A DNA stretch of 52,737 nt, from assembly GCA_014728045.1 (NCBI GenBank), contig WJMH01000006.1:1-52737 (forward strand), written 5' to 3'. Numbering within the stretch: position 1 is the first letter of the stretch; every line of letters starts with the position of its first letter. Source of the stretch: Candidatus Omnitrophota bacterium (GTDB lineage Bacteria; Omnitrophota; Gorgyraeia; Tantalellales; Tantalellaceae). This document shows, piece by piece, positions 24,225 through 34,352 of the stretch. Both the position numbers and the translations under genes were made by a program. The notes below the pieces were generated by a model. That model had not been told where the DNA came from and searched no databases. It saw nothing but the letters and a program-made list of their open reading frames with translations.

Positions 24225-26404
24225 ATCCTCTCCAGATCTATCTGACCGAGCTCGGTATCCACCGAAAGCACTTTGACCCTTACTTTATCCCCAACCGATA
24301 CAACTTCATGGGGATCCTTTACGAATTTTTTGCTTAATTTCGAGATATGTATCAACCCGTCCTGATGCACCCCCACATCCACAAAAGCTCCAAAATTCGT
24401 AACGTTGGTAACCTTGCCGAAAAGACGCATATCTGACTTAAGGTCCTCGATATCCATGATATCATGCCTGAATTCGATATTCTCGAACTTTTTTCGCGGA
24501 TCGAGACCGGGTTTCTCGAGTTCCCTGATTATGTCGCGCAAGGTGGGAAAACCTATCTGTTCACTGGTGTAATCCTTGACGGATATTCTTGATACCAGAT
24601 CCTTGTTACCGATAAGCTTAGCTACAGGCACCGAAAGGTCCCGGGCCATTTTCTCGACGATATGATAGCTTTCCGGATGTATGGCTGAATTGTCCAGAGG
24701 GTTCTCGCTGTTGCGTATCCTGAGAAAACCCGCGCTCTGCTCAAAAGCCATATCGCCCAGCATGAATACATCCAGCAGCTCCTCTCTGTTCTTGAACGGG
24801 CCTCTTTTCTTCCTTCGTTCGACGATATTCTCCGCCAGGAAAGAACCTATGCCCGCCACGTAGGAGAGCAGTTCCTTCGATGCGGTATTGAGCTCAACAC
24901 CCACGAAATTAACGCAAGACTCAACAATGGATTCCAGGGACTTTCTGAGATAGGACTGGTTGACATCATGCTGGTATTGACCCACACCGATGGATTTCGG
25001 GTCTATTTTAACGAGTTCTGAAATCGGGTCCTGCAGTCTTCGAGCTATGCTTATGGCACCTCTAACAGTAACATCAAGCTCCGGGAATTCCCTGATGGCA
25101 ACCTCAGAAGCGGAGTATACCGAAGCACCCGCTTCGCTTACTACGATCATCTTGACCTTTTCGGCAAGATTCTGTTTGTCGATGAGCTTTTTGATGAAAA
25201 CCGCGGTTTCCCTCGAAGCGGTGCCATTACCGATGGCCACCAGCTCCACTTTGTATTTGGCGATAAGCTGCAGGATGGAATCGACGGCTTCTTTCCGGTA
25301 CTCCTGGGGAGGATGGGGAAAAACCGGCAGATACTCCTTGAAATGCCCGTAGCTGTCTATTACGACCACCTTGCAACCGGTCCTGAAACCGGGGTCTATG
25401 CCCATAATGACCTTATGCCCGGCAGGTGGCTCCAATAACAGATTGCGAAGATTCTTTGAAAAGACCCTAATAGCTTCCTCCTCGGCTTTCTGGAGGTACT
25501 TATTGAAGACTTCGAACTCGACGGAGATGGCCATCTTGGTATAGGCGCTCCTGCAAGCAGTTCTTACCGAATCGGCAAAAACAAAACCCGCATCCTTTAT
25601 TACCTTTGAAGAGATATATTCAAGAGCCTCTTCGGTATCTATCTCCAGCTTCCAGGAGATCACTTTCTCGTTGCTGCCTCTTCTTATTGCCAGCAGGCGG
25701 TGCGAAGGCGCATCCTTAATGAACTCTCTGGAATTATAATACATTTCGAACTTGGATTTGCGCGCCTGCCATTCCTTTCGCGCCTTGGTCACGATAAGAC
25801 CCTTCTGTTCAAAGAGGGACCGCAGATAAGAACGGAATCCCGCATTCTCCGAAATAAGCTCGGTAAGTATATCCACCGCCCCCTGAAGAGCTTCCGCGGG
25901 GGTCTTGACCCCCCTGTCGGCATCAACAAAAGAACCGAGGACCTCTTCGGGTGTACCCTTGACAGGCTGCTGCTTTATGAGTATGCCCGCCAGTGGTTCC
26001 AAGCCCTTTTCCCTGGCAAGAGAAGCTTTTGTGTTCTTCTTGGGCTTATACGGCAGATACAGGTCTTCCAGAAGCTGTTTTTCACGGCAGTCCACGATCT
26101 TCTTCTTCAGTTCGTCCGTCAATCTGTCCTGAGAATCTATGGAATTGAGAACGGTCTGTTTGCGCTGCTCAAGCTCAGCGTAATAATGGAGCTTCTTTTG
26201 GATGGAACGGATCCGTGTCTCATCCAATCCGCCTGTCTTCTCTTTCCTGTAGCGGGCTATGAAAGGAACGGTGCCACCCGCCACGATGAGTTCAACAGTG
26301 CTTACAACGGGACCGGTTTCCAGCTCGAGGTCCTCCGCGATATACCGGTAGATCGACTTGCGATCGGGGGTGTATACGTTTCTTTCCACTATCTCTTCGG
26401 TCAC
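24221..26404 (-). CDS. tex: Tex-family RNA-binding transcription accessory protein
   Basis: A 727-residue protein matching Tex along its length: an N-terminal helical part with VPFIARYRKEKTGGLDE, the YqgF/RNase H-like core with VIMGIDPGFRTGCKVVVID, helix-hairpin-helix segments (LLSYVAGIGSFLAENIVERRK), and a C-terminal S1 domain with VTNVTNFGAFVDVGVHQDGLIHIS. It binds nucleic acid and is linked to transcription and RNA quality. The start codon is GTG, with AGGAGG 5 bases before it. It follows uvrB by 9 bases at the end of the 39-24 kb gene block. Confidence 0.95.
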   Translation of the reverse strand: MTEEIVERNVYTPDRKSIYRYIAEDLELETGPVVSTVELIVAGGTVPFIARYRKEKTGGLDETRIRSIQKKLHYYAELEQRKQTVLNSIDSQDRLTDELKKKIVDCREKQLLEDLYLPYKPKKNTKASLAREKGLEPLAGILIKQQPVKGTPEEVLGSFVDADRGVKTPAEALQGAVDILTELISENAGFRSYLRSLFEQKGLIVTKARKEWQARKSKFEMYYNSREFIKDAPSHRLLAIRRGSNEKVISWKLEIDTEEALEYISSKVIKDAGFVFADSVRTACRSAYTKMAISVEFEVFNKYLQKAEEEAIRVFSKNLRNLLLEPPAGHKVIMGIDPGFRTGCKVVVIDSYGHFKEYLPVFPHPPQEYRKEAVDSILQLIAKYKVELVAIGNGTASRETAVFIKKLIDKQNLAEKVKMIVVSEAGASVYSASEVAIREFPELDVTVRGAISIARRLQDPISELVKIDPKSIGVGQYQHDVNQSYLRKSLESIVESCVNFVGVELNTASKELLSYVAGIGSFLAENIVERRKKRGPFKNREELLDVFMLGDMAFEQSAGFLRIRNSENPLDNSAIHPESYHIVEKMARDLSVPVAKLIGNKDLVSRISVKDYTSEQIGFPTLRDIIRELEKPGLDPRKKFENIEFRHDIMDIEDLKSDMRLFGKVTNVTNFGAFVDVGVHQDGLIHISKLSKKFVKDPHEVVSVGDKVRVKVLSVDTELGQIDLERI

Positions 26405-26413
26405 TCGACCCTC

Positions 26414-28426
26414 CTAATCGTTCTCTGGCCCCTTATTCTCCGCCGCCTTCTTCTCTTCCTCATTGAGCATCTTCTTCAAGCGGTGTATCTGGTCTCGGTA
26501 AACGATCGCTTTCTCGAACTGCAGGTTCCTGGCGGCTTCTTCCATCTCTTTTTCAAGCTGGGTGATCACTTCGAGTATATCATATTCTTTTTCGCTTTCA
26601 CCGGTAACATCCTGCACTATCTCTTTCGCCTGTCGATACGCCTCGATACCGTTCTTGATCGCTTTGCGGATCGTCCTGGGCTCTATACCATGCTTCTTGT
26701 TATATTCGATCTGTTTTCGCCGGCGCGCGTTGGTTATATCTATAGTCCTTTTCATCGAACCGGTAATATTATCAGCGTAGAGTATGACCTCGCCGTTCAC
26801 ATTCCTGGCGGCTCTGCCCGCCACCTGTATCAGCGATGTCTCGCTCCTCAGGAAGCCTTCCTTGTCCGCGTCAAGGACCGCCACGAGGGAGACTTCGGGA
26901 AGGTCCAGCCCTTCCCTGAGAAGATTTATCCCGACAAGGCAATCGAACTTACCCATGCGAAGATCCCGTATTATCTCGATCCTGTCAAGCGCGTTGATCT
27001 CCGAATGCAAATACCTTACTCGCAGTTTCATTTCCTTCAGATATCTCGTAAGCTCCTCCGCCATGCGCTTGGTAAGAGTGGTAACAAGAACCCGCTCCTT
27101 TTTTTGAGCGCGGATTCGTACCTGTTCAACAAGATCATATATCTGGTTCTTGGTAGGTCTTACCGCGACAGGCGGATCCACCAGGCCCGTTGGCCGTATG
27201 ATCTGCTCTGCGACAACTGAACTTTTGGATATTTCGAGTTGCCCAGGCGTAGCTGAAACAAAAAGGATCTGCCTGACTATATCCATGAACTCCTCATATT
27301 TAAGAGGCCTGTTGTCCAGGGCCGAGGGCAGCCTGAAGCCGTATTCAACGAGGGTCTTCTTGCGGGCCTGGTCCCCGTTATACATGGCTCTCAGCTGAGG
27401 CAGGGTAACGTGTGACTCGTCTATGAGCACAAGAAAGTCGTCCCCGAAATAGTCCAGAAGGCACCATGGGCGGCTGCCCGGCTCCCTGCCCGATATATGC
27501 CTTGAGTAGTTCTCTATGCCGTTACAATAACCCAGTTCGCCGAGCATGTCCATATCATATTTGGTGCGGGTCTCGAGCCTCTGCGCTTCCAGAAGCTTGC
27601 CGGCATCACGAAGCTCGGCGAGCCTTTCCCGGAGCTCAACGGCTATAGACCTCAAAGCCGCCTTTATCTTGTCCTCGGTAGTAACAAAATGTTTCGCCGG
27701 ATATATTGCCATCTTCTCAAGGTCCGTCAGAATATCCCCGCTTACGACATGCACCTCGGAAAGACGCGTTACTTCGTCCCCGAAGAACTCCACCCGGTAG
27801 GCGGTTTCCTTGTATGCAGGAAGTACTTCGACAATATCCCCGCGCACCCTGAACTTACCCCGCTGGAGATCGATATTGTTCCTTTCGTACTGTATATCGA
27901 CCAGTTTCTTAAGGAACTCTTCCCGGGATATATTTTCCCCCTTATGGAGATTAACCAGCATGGTCGAGTAATCTTCAGGGGAACCCAGGCCGTAAATACA
28001 CGATACACTAGCCACTATCAGAACATCCTTGCGGGAGAACAGAGAACTGGTGGCGGATAGCCTCAACCTGTCAATATCGTCGTTGATCGAAGCGTCCTTC
28101 TCAATATAAACATCAGTCTGCGGGACATAGGCCTCAGGTTGGTAATAATCATAGTAACTGACGAAATATTCAACTGCGTTGTCGGGGAAAAAGCCCCTGA
28201 ACTCGGAATATAGCTGTGCAGCTAGGGTTTTATTGTGGGAAATAACAAGGGTGGGTTTGTTCACCTTTTCGATGATATTAGCCATGGTGAACGTCTTGCC
28301 GCTTCCGGTAACACCAAGCAGTGTCTGATAGCGGGACCCGTTCTCTACAGAGGAGACGATCTTATCTATCGCCTGCTGCTGGTCACCCGCCGGTTTAAGA
28401 TCGGTTAAAAGCTGGAATCTATCCAT
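26414..28426 (-). CDS. uvrB: Excinuclease ABC subunit B
   Basis: Damage-recognition helicase of nucleotide excision repair, 670 residues. Walker A GVTGSGKT is at 38-45, and the beta-hairpin region [24 protein letters not shown] that clamps DNA follows. Further on come [27 protein letters not shown], the C-terminal helicase motifs [23 protein letters not shown] and QVAGRAARN, and a UVR motif at the end ([23 protein letters not shown]) for UvrC contact. Its ATG shares one base with the nadC stop (TAATG). Confidence 0.97.
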   Translation of the reverse strand: MDRFQLLTDLKPAGDQQQAIDKIVSSVENGSRYQTLLGVTGSGKTFTMANIIEKVNKPTLVISHNKTLAAQLYSEFRGFFPDNAVEYFVSYYDYYQPEAYVPQTDVYIEKDASINDDIDRLRLSATSSLFSRKDVLIVASVSCIYGLGSPEDYSTMLVNLHKGENISREEFLKKLVDIQYERNNIDLQRGKFRVRGDIVEVLPAYKETAYRVEFFGDEVTRLSEVHVVSGDILTDLEKMAIYPAKHFVTTEDKIKAALRSIAVELRERLAELRDAGKLLEAQRLETRTKYDMDMLGELGYCNGIENYSRHISGREPGSRPWCLLDYFGDDFLVLIDESHVTLPQLRAMYNGDQARKKTLVEYGFRLPSALDNRPLKYEEFMDIVRQILFVSATPGQLEISKSSVVAEQIIRPTGLVDPPVAVRPTKNQIYDLVEQVRIRAQKKERVLVTTLTKRMAEELTRYLKEMKLRVRYLHSEINALDRIEIIRDLRMGKFDCLVGINLLREGLDLPEVSLVAVLDADKEGFLRSETSLIQVAGRAARNVNGEVILYADNITGSMKRTIDITNARRRKQIEYNKKHGIEPRTIRKAIKNGIEAYRQAKEIVQDVTGESEKEYDILEVITQLEKEMEEAARNLQFEKAIVYRDQIHRLKKMLNEEEKKAAENKGPEND

Positions 28427-29316
28427 TATCTGACGATGATCTCCAGACTGAAATCCAGAGGCTTGACAACACCGGTAATGGAGCCGGATGAGATAATATC
28501 TATGCCAGTGGACGCGTAATCTTTGAGGTTACTGAGATCAATCCCCCCCGAGACCTCGTAAAGCACATCTTTTTCCAATCCTTTTTCCTTGCGTAAAGAT
28601 ACGGCTTTTTTGATGGTGTCCGGGTCCATGTTATCCAGCATGATGACATCCGGCCGCTCATCAAGTGCGTATTCGCATTCTCTGAGGGTCTCTACCTCTA
28701 TTTCTATCTTTATGTTCTTCTGGACGGAAGAATGCGCGCGCTCAAGCACGCCTTTTATGATCTTCTCGGTGTCCCGGGTCTTAAGCTGCTGACCGAATGC
28801 CCTGATATGGTTATCTTTGATGAGCACCATATCCCACAAACCTTTTCTGTGATTATGCCCCCCGCCCACCGTGACGGCGTATTTCTGAAGATACCTGTGA
28901 AGAGGTATGGTCTTCCTGGTGTCGTAGATCTTAACCCCGTATTTATCCGCTTCGTCCGCCATCCGTCTTGTGCTCGTACTGACCCCGCTCATTATGCTCA
29001 GGAAATTAAGCGCGACCCTTTCACCTGCCATAATGGACCTTGCGGGTCCCTCGACAAAAGCGATCTCCTGCCCGGGTTCAACCACATCGCCTTCCTTTAC
29101 CTGCGAACGGAACCGTAAGGCTGCATCGACAGCGGCAAAAACCCTTTCCATAATGGATATCCCACAAACAATACCGGAATCGCGGGATATAACGACACCA
29201 TCAGCGGCCAGCCCCTCTTCAAGTACGGCCCTGGATGTTAGATCCCCTGTCCAGATATCCTCTTTCAAGGCGAAGCGTATTATCGCGTCAACTCTCTTTT
29301 TATCCAGATCGGTCAT
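28426..29316 (-). CDS. nadC: Nicotinate-nucleotide pyrophosphorylase (quinolinate phosphoribosyltransferase)
   Basis: Converts quinolinate and PRPP to nicotinate mononucleotide in de novo NAD synthesis. The 296-residue product has the N-terminal [17 protein letters not shown], the substrate-binding [41 protein letters not shown] region, the acidic [17 protein letters not shown], and the C-terminal [28 protein letters not shown]. NadA and NadB genes are not in the window. It overlaps rluB by 17 bases and uvrB by 1. Confidence 0.96.
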   Translation of the reverse strand: MTDLDKKRVDAIIRFALKEDIWTGDLTSRAVLEEGLAADGVVISRDSGIVCGISIMERVFAAVDAALRFRSQVKEGDVVEPGQEIAFVEGPARSIMAGERVALNFLSIMSGVSTSTRRMADEADKYGVKIYDTRKTIPLHRYLQKYAVTVGGGHNHRKGLWDMVLIKDNHIRAFGQQLKTRDTEKIIKGVLERAHSSVQKNIKIEIEVETLRECEYALDERPDVIMLDNMDPDTIKKAVSLRKEKGLEKDVLYEVSGGIDLSNLKDYASTGIDIISSGSITGVVKPLDFSLEIIVR

Positions 29317-30034
29317 TTTCCCCTATCCTTGAAAGCCTTTCTACTTCACTTTCGGTAAGGAACCGGTAATCCCCCCGCTTAATCCGACCGAGCCTGAGCC
29401 CCGCATAACCGGTACGCTCAAGTTCAGTCACCTTGAGGCCGACTTCTTCGAACATGCGTTTTATCTGGCGTTTGCGTCCCTCATGAATCTTGATCCTGAG
29501 CACATCCCTATCCCTGGTCCTTTTGACCCTGCGGATGATGCACGGCGATGTTCTTATGCCTTCGAGCATGATACCCTTCTCAAGGCGTTCTTTATCCGCC
29601 GGGGCGAGAAACCCGTTTACCATGGCCTGATACTCTTTTTCGATCTCGAACCTTGGGTGCATCAGCTTATTGGCCAGTTCCCCGTCATTAGTTATTATGA
29701 GGATCCCCGTCGTGTCCTTGTCAAGCCGACCCACGGGATAAAGCCGTGCCTTGATATCCTTGAAAAAGTCCGTTACCTTTTTACGTCCGTGAGTGTCCTT
29801 GACGGTAGAAATGACGCCGGTCGGCTTATTGAAAAGAATATAATATTTCTTTTCTTCACGAGGCAGCGCCTGGCCGTTAACAAAGATCTCATGCCGCCGG
29901 GGGTCTAATTTGTACCCTTTTTCAGTAACGACCCTTCCATCCACCTTGACCTTGCCACGGGCGATAAGATCGGCTGCACCTCTTCTTGATGAGATTCCCG
30001 CATGAGCCAGCACGTTCTGCAACCGTTTTTCCAT
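29300..30034 (-). CDS. rluB: RluB/RsuA-family rRNA pseudouridine synthase
   Basis: Isomerises a uridine in ribosomal RNA. The 244-residue product has an N-terminal S4 RNA-binding domain (RLQNVLAHAGISSRRGAADLIARGKVKVDGRVV, about 3-50). The catalytic domain has VGRLDKDTTGILIITNDGELANKLMHP, whose Asp in GRLDKDTTG is the catalytic residue, then the family motif EGRKRQIKRMFEEVG. RluB is favoured over RsuA by similarity of form only. It lies between valS and nadC. Confidence 0.92.
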   Translation of the reverse strand: MEKRLQNVLAHAGISSRRGAADLIARGKVKVDGRVVTEKGYKLDPRRHEIFVNGQALPREEKKYYILFNKPTGVISTVKDTHGRKKVTDFFKDIKARLYPVGRLDKDTTGILIITNDGELANKLMHPRFEIEKEYQAMVNGFLAPADKERLEKGIMLEGIRTSPCIIRRVKRTRDRDVLRIKIHEGRKRQIKRMFEEVGLKVTELERTGYAGLRLGRIKRGDYRFLTESEVERLSRIGENDRSG

Positions 30035-30039
30035 TAGGA

Positions 30040-32730
30040 TTATTTAAGAGCCTTGACGTTCTCTTTAAGGGTATCGACCTCTGCCTGGAACTTGTCCCTT
30101 TTTGACTTTTCCTTGTCCACCACTTCGGCCGGAGCATTTTCCAGGAATCTCTCGTTGGAGAGCTTCTTGTCCACCCCGATAAGGTATTTCTCGATATCAC
30201 TGATCTTTTTGTTTATGCGTGTAAGCTCCTTTTCTATGTCAACGGCTTCTCCCAGCGGAACAAAAAGCTTGATTTCGCCTACGAGCGAGGCAACGGATTT
30301 CTCGGGCCGGTCAAGACCTTCTCCCACATCGCTTATCTTACATTTGCCCAGCCTTTCGATGTACTGAGAGTTCCGGCGCAGCATATCGGCATCCTTGCCG
30401 TCACTTACTGAAAAAATGACATCGACCACGGACTTATTCTCGATATTCCAGAAAGCTCTGATATTGCGAATGGAAGTTATGCAACCGATGAGCTTCTCCA
30501 TGTCCTCGACAGCTTTACCATATTCGTATGCTTCCTCGGGTTCCGGCCAGGAAGAGGCCATTATCCATTTTTCGGCATCACCCGGTATATTCTGCCAGAT
30601 CTTTTCGGTAATGAACGGCATGAAGGGATGTAGAAGCTTGAGGCATCCCCGGAGAACTTTTATGAGCACTTTCTGGGTGGTCTCTTTATCTTCCGAAAGT
30701 TTCGAAACTTCAAGGTACCAATCACAGTATTTGTGCCAGATGAAATCATAAAGCGCCGACGCGGCATCATTGAACCTGTAGGCCTCCAGGCTGGCGAGAA
30801 CCTTCTCCGCTACCCTGTTAAAACTGCTCAGTATCCATTTATCCGACAGATCGAGCTTCGAGGGCTCTATGCCGCCCGCAAGTTGTGACTCATCCAGGTT
30901 CATAAGAACGAACCTTGAGGCATTCCAGAGCTTGTTGGCGAAATTCCTGCCCAGATCGAACTTCTCCTTTGAAAGAAAGACGTCCTGCCCCTGGGAAGTT
31001 ATCGAGATTATGCTGAACCGGAGAGCGTCACTTCCCACTTCCGATATTACATCAAGGGGATCTATGACATTTCCCAGGGATTTGGACATTTTGGTCCCGG
31101 TCGCGTCACGCACGGTGCCATGTATATAAACGTCACTGAACGGTATGTCCCCGAGGAACTTCAGCCCCGCCATGATCATCCTGGCCACCCAGAAGAAGAT
31201 GATCTCCTGAGCCGTTACCAGGGCATCGGTCGGGTAGAAGACTTCCAGTTCCTTTGTCTTTTCAGGCCACCCCATCGTCGAGAAAGGCCAGAGCCAGGAA
31301 CTGAACCAGGTATCCAGCACGTCCGGGTCCTGCTCGATGTTTACACCCCCACAATGGGGACATTTCTCAGGCGGCTCAGCTCCCACATAGATACCTTTTC
31401 CGCCGGGGCCCTCGACGTTGACATCCCTGACATGATCATAATCAAGACAGTCTTTACAGTACCATACCGGTATCCGGTGCCCCCACCATATCTGGCGCGA
31501 TATGCACCAGTCACGGATACTCTCCATCCAGTTAAGGTAAACTTTCGTCCACCTGTCGGGATAGAACTTTATGCGCCCGCGCCTTACAACTTCGATGCCT
31601 TCTTTGGCTAGGGGTTTCATCTTAACGAACCACTGCTTGGAGAGGCGCGGCTCGACAACCACATGGCATCGATAACAATGGCCTACAGCATGGCGGTGAT
31701 CCTCGCTCTTGACAAAAAGCTGTCTTTGCTTGAGGTCCTCGATAATGGCTTCCCTGCACTCGAACCTGTCAAGCCCTTCATACTCGCCGCCGACCTCGTT
31801 TATGGTCCCGTCAGCATTCATGGCGTTAATACTCTGGAGATCGTGTTTAACCCCCAGTTCAAAGTCAACCGGGTCATGCGCGGGGGTAACCTTGAGCGCT
31901 CCGGTACCGAATTCGGGGTCAACATCCTCGTCGAAAATGATATTTAGTTCCCTTTTCAGTATGGGGAGGATCAATGTCTTTCCCTCAAGCTTATCCCGAC
32001 GTGGGTCTTTGGGATTCATGGCCACGGCCACATCACCCAGCATGGTCTCAGGACGGGTAGTGGCTATAACGATGTAATCTTCATTTTCCTTATCAAGTTT
32101 CTCTTTTCCCTTAACGGGATATTTTACGTAATACAGTTTCCCGTCAATATCACGGTGTTCGGCTTCTTCATCACTCAACGCGGTTCCGCAGCGAGGACAC
32201 CAGTTTATGATATAATCGCCCTTGTAAATGGAACCGTCCTGGTAAAGACGGATAAACACCTCTTTGACGGCGCTTGAAAGACCTTCATCCATGGTAAAGC
32301 GCTCACGCTCCCAGTCGCAGGAACAGCCCAGTTTCTTGAGCTGGCGAATTATCGTGGACCCGTACTCTTCCTTCCACTGCCAGACCTTTTCGAGGAACTT
32401 CTCCCTTCCCAGGTCCGTGCGCCTGGTGCCTTCTTTCGCAAGCTGCCGTTCCACGACATTCTGGGTGGCTATACCCGCGTGATCGGTACCAGGCATCCAC
32501 ATGGCTTCATATCCCTGCATACGTTTCCAGCGGATAAGTATATCCTGTATGGTGTTATTAAGGGCATGGCCCATGTGCAATATGCCGGTAACATTCGGAG
32601 GGGGAATGACTATGCTGTAAGGCGCCTTCCTAGACTTCTCATCTGCATGAAAGAGGCCTTCATCTGCCCAGGCACGGTAAATATCATCTTCTATCTGACG
32701 TGCATCGTACTTCGTGGGGATATCTTTCAT
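30040..32730 (-). CDS. valS: Valyl-tRNA synthetase
   Basis: Charges tRNA-Val. The 896-residue product has the class I HIGH motif as PPPNVTGILHMGHAL and KMSKS as TGTKMSKSLGN. An editing (CP1) domain lies between them, with TTRPETMLGDVAVAMNPKD, and a zinc-like CPHCGGVNIEQDPDVLDTWFSS segment is present. The C-terminal coiled-coil arm (about 825-896, SDIEKYLIGVDKKLSNERFLENAPAEVVDKEK) is typical of ValS. Its ATG overlaps the cimA stop by 4 bases. Confidence 0.97.
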   Translation of the reverse strand: MKDIPTKYDARQIEDDIYRAWADEGLFHADEKSRKAPYSIVIPPPNVTGILHMGHALNNTIQDILIRWKRMQGYEAMWMPGTDHAGIATQNVVERQLAKEGTRRTDLGREKFLEKVWQWKEEYGSTIIRQLKKLGCSCDWERERFTMDEGLSSAVKEVFIRLYQDGSIYKGDYIINWCPRCGTALSDEEAEHRDIDGKLYYVKYPVKGKEKLDKENEDYIVIATTRPETMLGDVAVAMNPKDPRRDKLEGKTLILPILKRELNIIFDEDVDPEFGTGALKVTPAHDPVDFELGVKHDLQSINAMNADGTINEVGGEYEGLDRFECREAIIEDLKQRQLFVKSEDHRHAVGHCYRCHVVVEPRLSKQWFVKMKPLAKEGIEVVRRGRIKFYPDRWTKVYLNWMESIRDWCISRQIWWGHRIPVWYCKDCLDYDHVRDVNVEGPGGKGIYVGAEPPEKCPHCGGVNIEQDPDVLDTWFSSWLWPFSTMGWPEKTKELEVFYPTDALVTAQEIIFFWVARMIMAGLKFLGDIPFSDVYIHGTVRDATGTKMSKSLGNVIDPLDVISEVGSDALRFSIISITSQGQDVFLSKEKFDLGRNFANKLWNASRFVLMNLDESQLAGGIEPSKLDLSDKWILSSFNRVAEKVLASLEAYRFNDAASALYDFIWHKYCDWYLEVSKLSEDKETTQKVLIKVLRGCLKLLHPFMPFITEKIWQNIPGDAEKWIMASSWPEPEEAYEYGKAVEDMEKLIGCITSIRNIRAFWNIENKSVVDVIFSVSDGKDADMLRRNSQYIERLGKCKISDVGEGLDRPEKSVASLVGEIKLFVPLGEAVDIEKELTRINKKISDIEKYLIGVDKKLSNERFLENAPAEVVDKEKSKRDKFQAEVDTLKENVKALK

Positions 32731-34337
32731 TTCTTCTTTTTCCTGCGGCTCCGTTTCTTCTTTTTCCCTTCGTCCTTAACGAACTTGTATTCAATGGAAT
32801 CCCTGAGCGCCAGCCAGCTGGCCTCAATGATGTTCTCCGAAACTCCGACCGTCCACCAGGAGTCATCCCTGTCATGTGACTGTATCAGAACCCTGACCTT
32901 TGCAGCGGTACCGGACTTCTCATCAAGCACCCTGACCCTGAAATCGGAAAGATGCATCTGGGCAAGAGAGGGAAAGAATTCTCGGAGGCTCTTGCGGATA
33001 GCCTGGTCCATGGCATGGACCGGACCGTCGCCAAGCGAAACGGTATGTCTGAATTTATCGCCTATCTTCAGTTTAACGGTAGCTTCGGACACGATGGGTC
33101 CGTCCGCCCGCTTTTCCACGATAACCCTGAAATCGTTCATCTGGAAATGTTTCTTGAAGGTTTTCGCGGCTTTTCTCATCAAAAGCATTAACGAAGCCTC
33201 GGCCAGCTCGAACTGATATCCTTCCTTTTCAAGGTTCTGCACATGACCAAGGATGTTCCGCGCTTTTTCTGAACTTTTTTCTATCTGCATGCCAAGTTCC
33301 TCAGCCTTACCGATGATGCTGGATTTACCCGAAAGTTCCGAGATAAGCATCCTTCTTTTATTTCCCACCTTTTCCGGGTCTATGTGTTCATAGGTCCTGG
33401 AATTCTTGAGCATGGCGTTGACGTGTACCCCGGCTTTATGGGCAAAAGCGCTTTTGCCGACATACGGCTGTGAATCCTGGAGTTTCATATTCGATATCTC
33501 CGCAACGTACATGGCGGCCTCGGTAAGCTCCTTGAACTCGAACTTGGAAAGACACTCCATCCCGAGTTTGAACTTAAGAGCAGGAAGTATGGATACCAGA
33601 TTGGCGTTCCCGCATCTTTCCCCGTAACCGTTGAACGTGCCCTGTACGTGCGCACACCCGGCCTGTACCGCTGTCACAGAATTGGCTACCGCCATATCCG
33701 CGTCATTATGCACGTGGATCCCCAGCGGAGCATCCACTTCTAGTGAAACCTCTTCTATGACCTCGAATATCCTGCTGGTAATGGTGCCGCCGTTGGTGTC
33801 ACACAGAACAAGGCATTCCGCTCCGGCTCTTTCTGCGGCTTTCAGCGTATCGATCGCGTAACGGGGATTATCACTGTACCCGTCGAAAAAATGTTCCGCG
33901 TCAAAGAAGACCCTTTTGCCCTTCTTCTTAAGGTGCCTCACCGAATCCTCGATCATGTTCAGGTTCTCCTTCATGGAGGTCTTCAGGACCTTCTTGACGT
34001 GAAGATCCCAGCTTTTACCGAATATGGTAATGTACTTTGTTTTCGCCCTGAGCAGGTTCTTGATAATGGGATCAGTGGAGGTCTTTGAATTCGATCTCCT
34101 CGTACTGCCGAAGGCCACCAGTTTTGAGTTCTTAAGCTTAAGGGACTTGGACGCTTCCCTGAAGAATTCATCGTCCTTCGGGTTGGATCCTGGCCAGCCG
34201 CCTTCAATGAAGTCTATCCCCAGTTCATCAAGCTTGCGGGCGATCCTCAGCTTATCTTTAACAGTGAAAGATATCCCCTCGAATTGCGCGCCGTCGCGCA
34301 AAGTCGTATCATAAATGAATACTTTTCTGTTCTTCAT
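32727..34337 (-). CDS. cimA: (R)-citramalate synthase
   Basis: Condenses pyruvate and acetyl-CoA to citramalate, the entry to isoleucine synthesis that bypasses threonine deaminase. The 536-residue protein is of the long CimA type: a DRE-TIM barrel with IYDTTLRDGAQFEGISF, GADFIEGGWPGSNPKDDEFF-like substrate loop (here FIEGGWPGSNPK), the metal-binding GIHVHNDADMAVANS and GYGERCGNANLVS. A C-terminal LeuA-allosteric-like domain spans about 395-515. The related homocitrate/isopropylmalate synthases lack the EGGWPGSNPKD form. A lysine-rich tail ends the protein. An in-frame GTG precedes the chosen ATG by one codon. Confidence 0.93.
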   Translation of the reverse strand: MKNRKVFIYDTTLRDGAQFEGISFTVKDKLRIARKLDELGIDFIEGGWPGSNPKDDEFFREASKSLKLKNSKLVAFGSTRRSNSKTSTDPIIKNLLRAKTKYITIFGKSWDLHVKKVLKTSMKENLNMIEDSVRHLKKKGKRVFFDAEHFFDGYSDNPRYAIDTLKAAERAGAECLVLCDTNGGTITSRIFEVIEEVSLEVDAPLGIHVHNDADMAVANSVTAVQAGCAHVQGTFNGYGERCGNANLVSILPALKFKLGMECLSKFEFKELTEAAMYVAEISNMKLQDSQPYVGKSAFAHKAGVHVNAMLKNSRTYEHIDPEKVGNKRRMLISELSGKSSIIGKAEELGMQIEKSSEKARNILGHVQNLEKEGYQFELAEASLMLLMRKAAKTFKKHFQMNDFRVIVEKRADGPIVSEATVKLKIGDKFRHTVSLGDGPVHAMDQAIRKSLREFFPSLAQMHLSDFRVRVLDEKSGTAAKVRVLIQSHDRDDSWWTVGVSENIIEASWLALRDSIEYKFVKDEGKKKKRSRRKKKK

Positions 34338-34352
34338 CACAAACCCCGTATT

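Noticed and set aside
25700-27220. A 506-codon open frame on the plus strand
   Set aside because: It lies wholly antisense to tex and uvrB, which have full family motifs; its translation is low-complexity and shows no domain. Long antisense frames are expected opposite GC-biased third positions.
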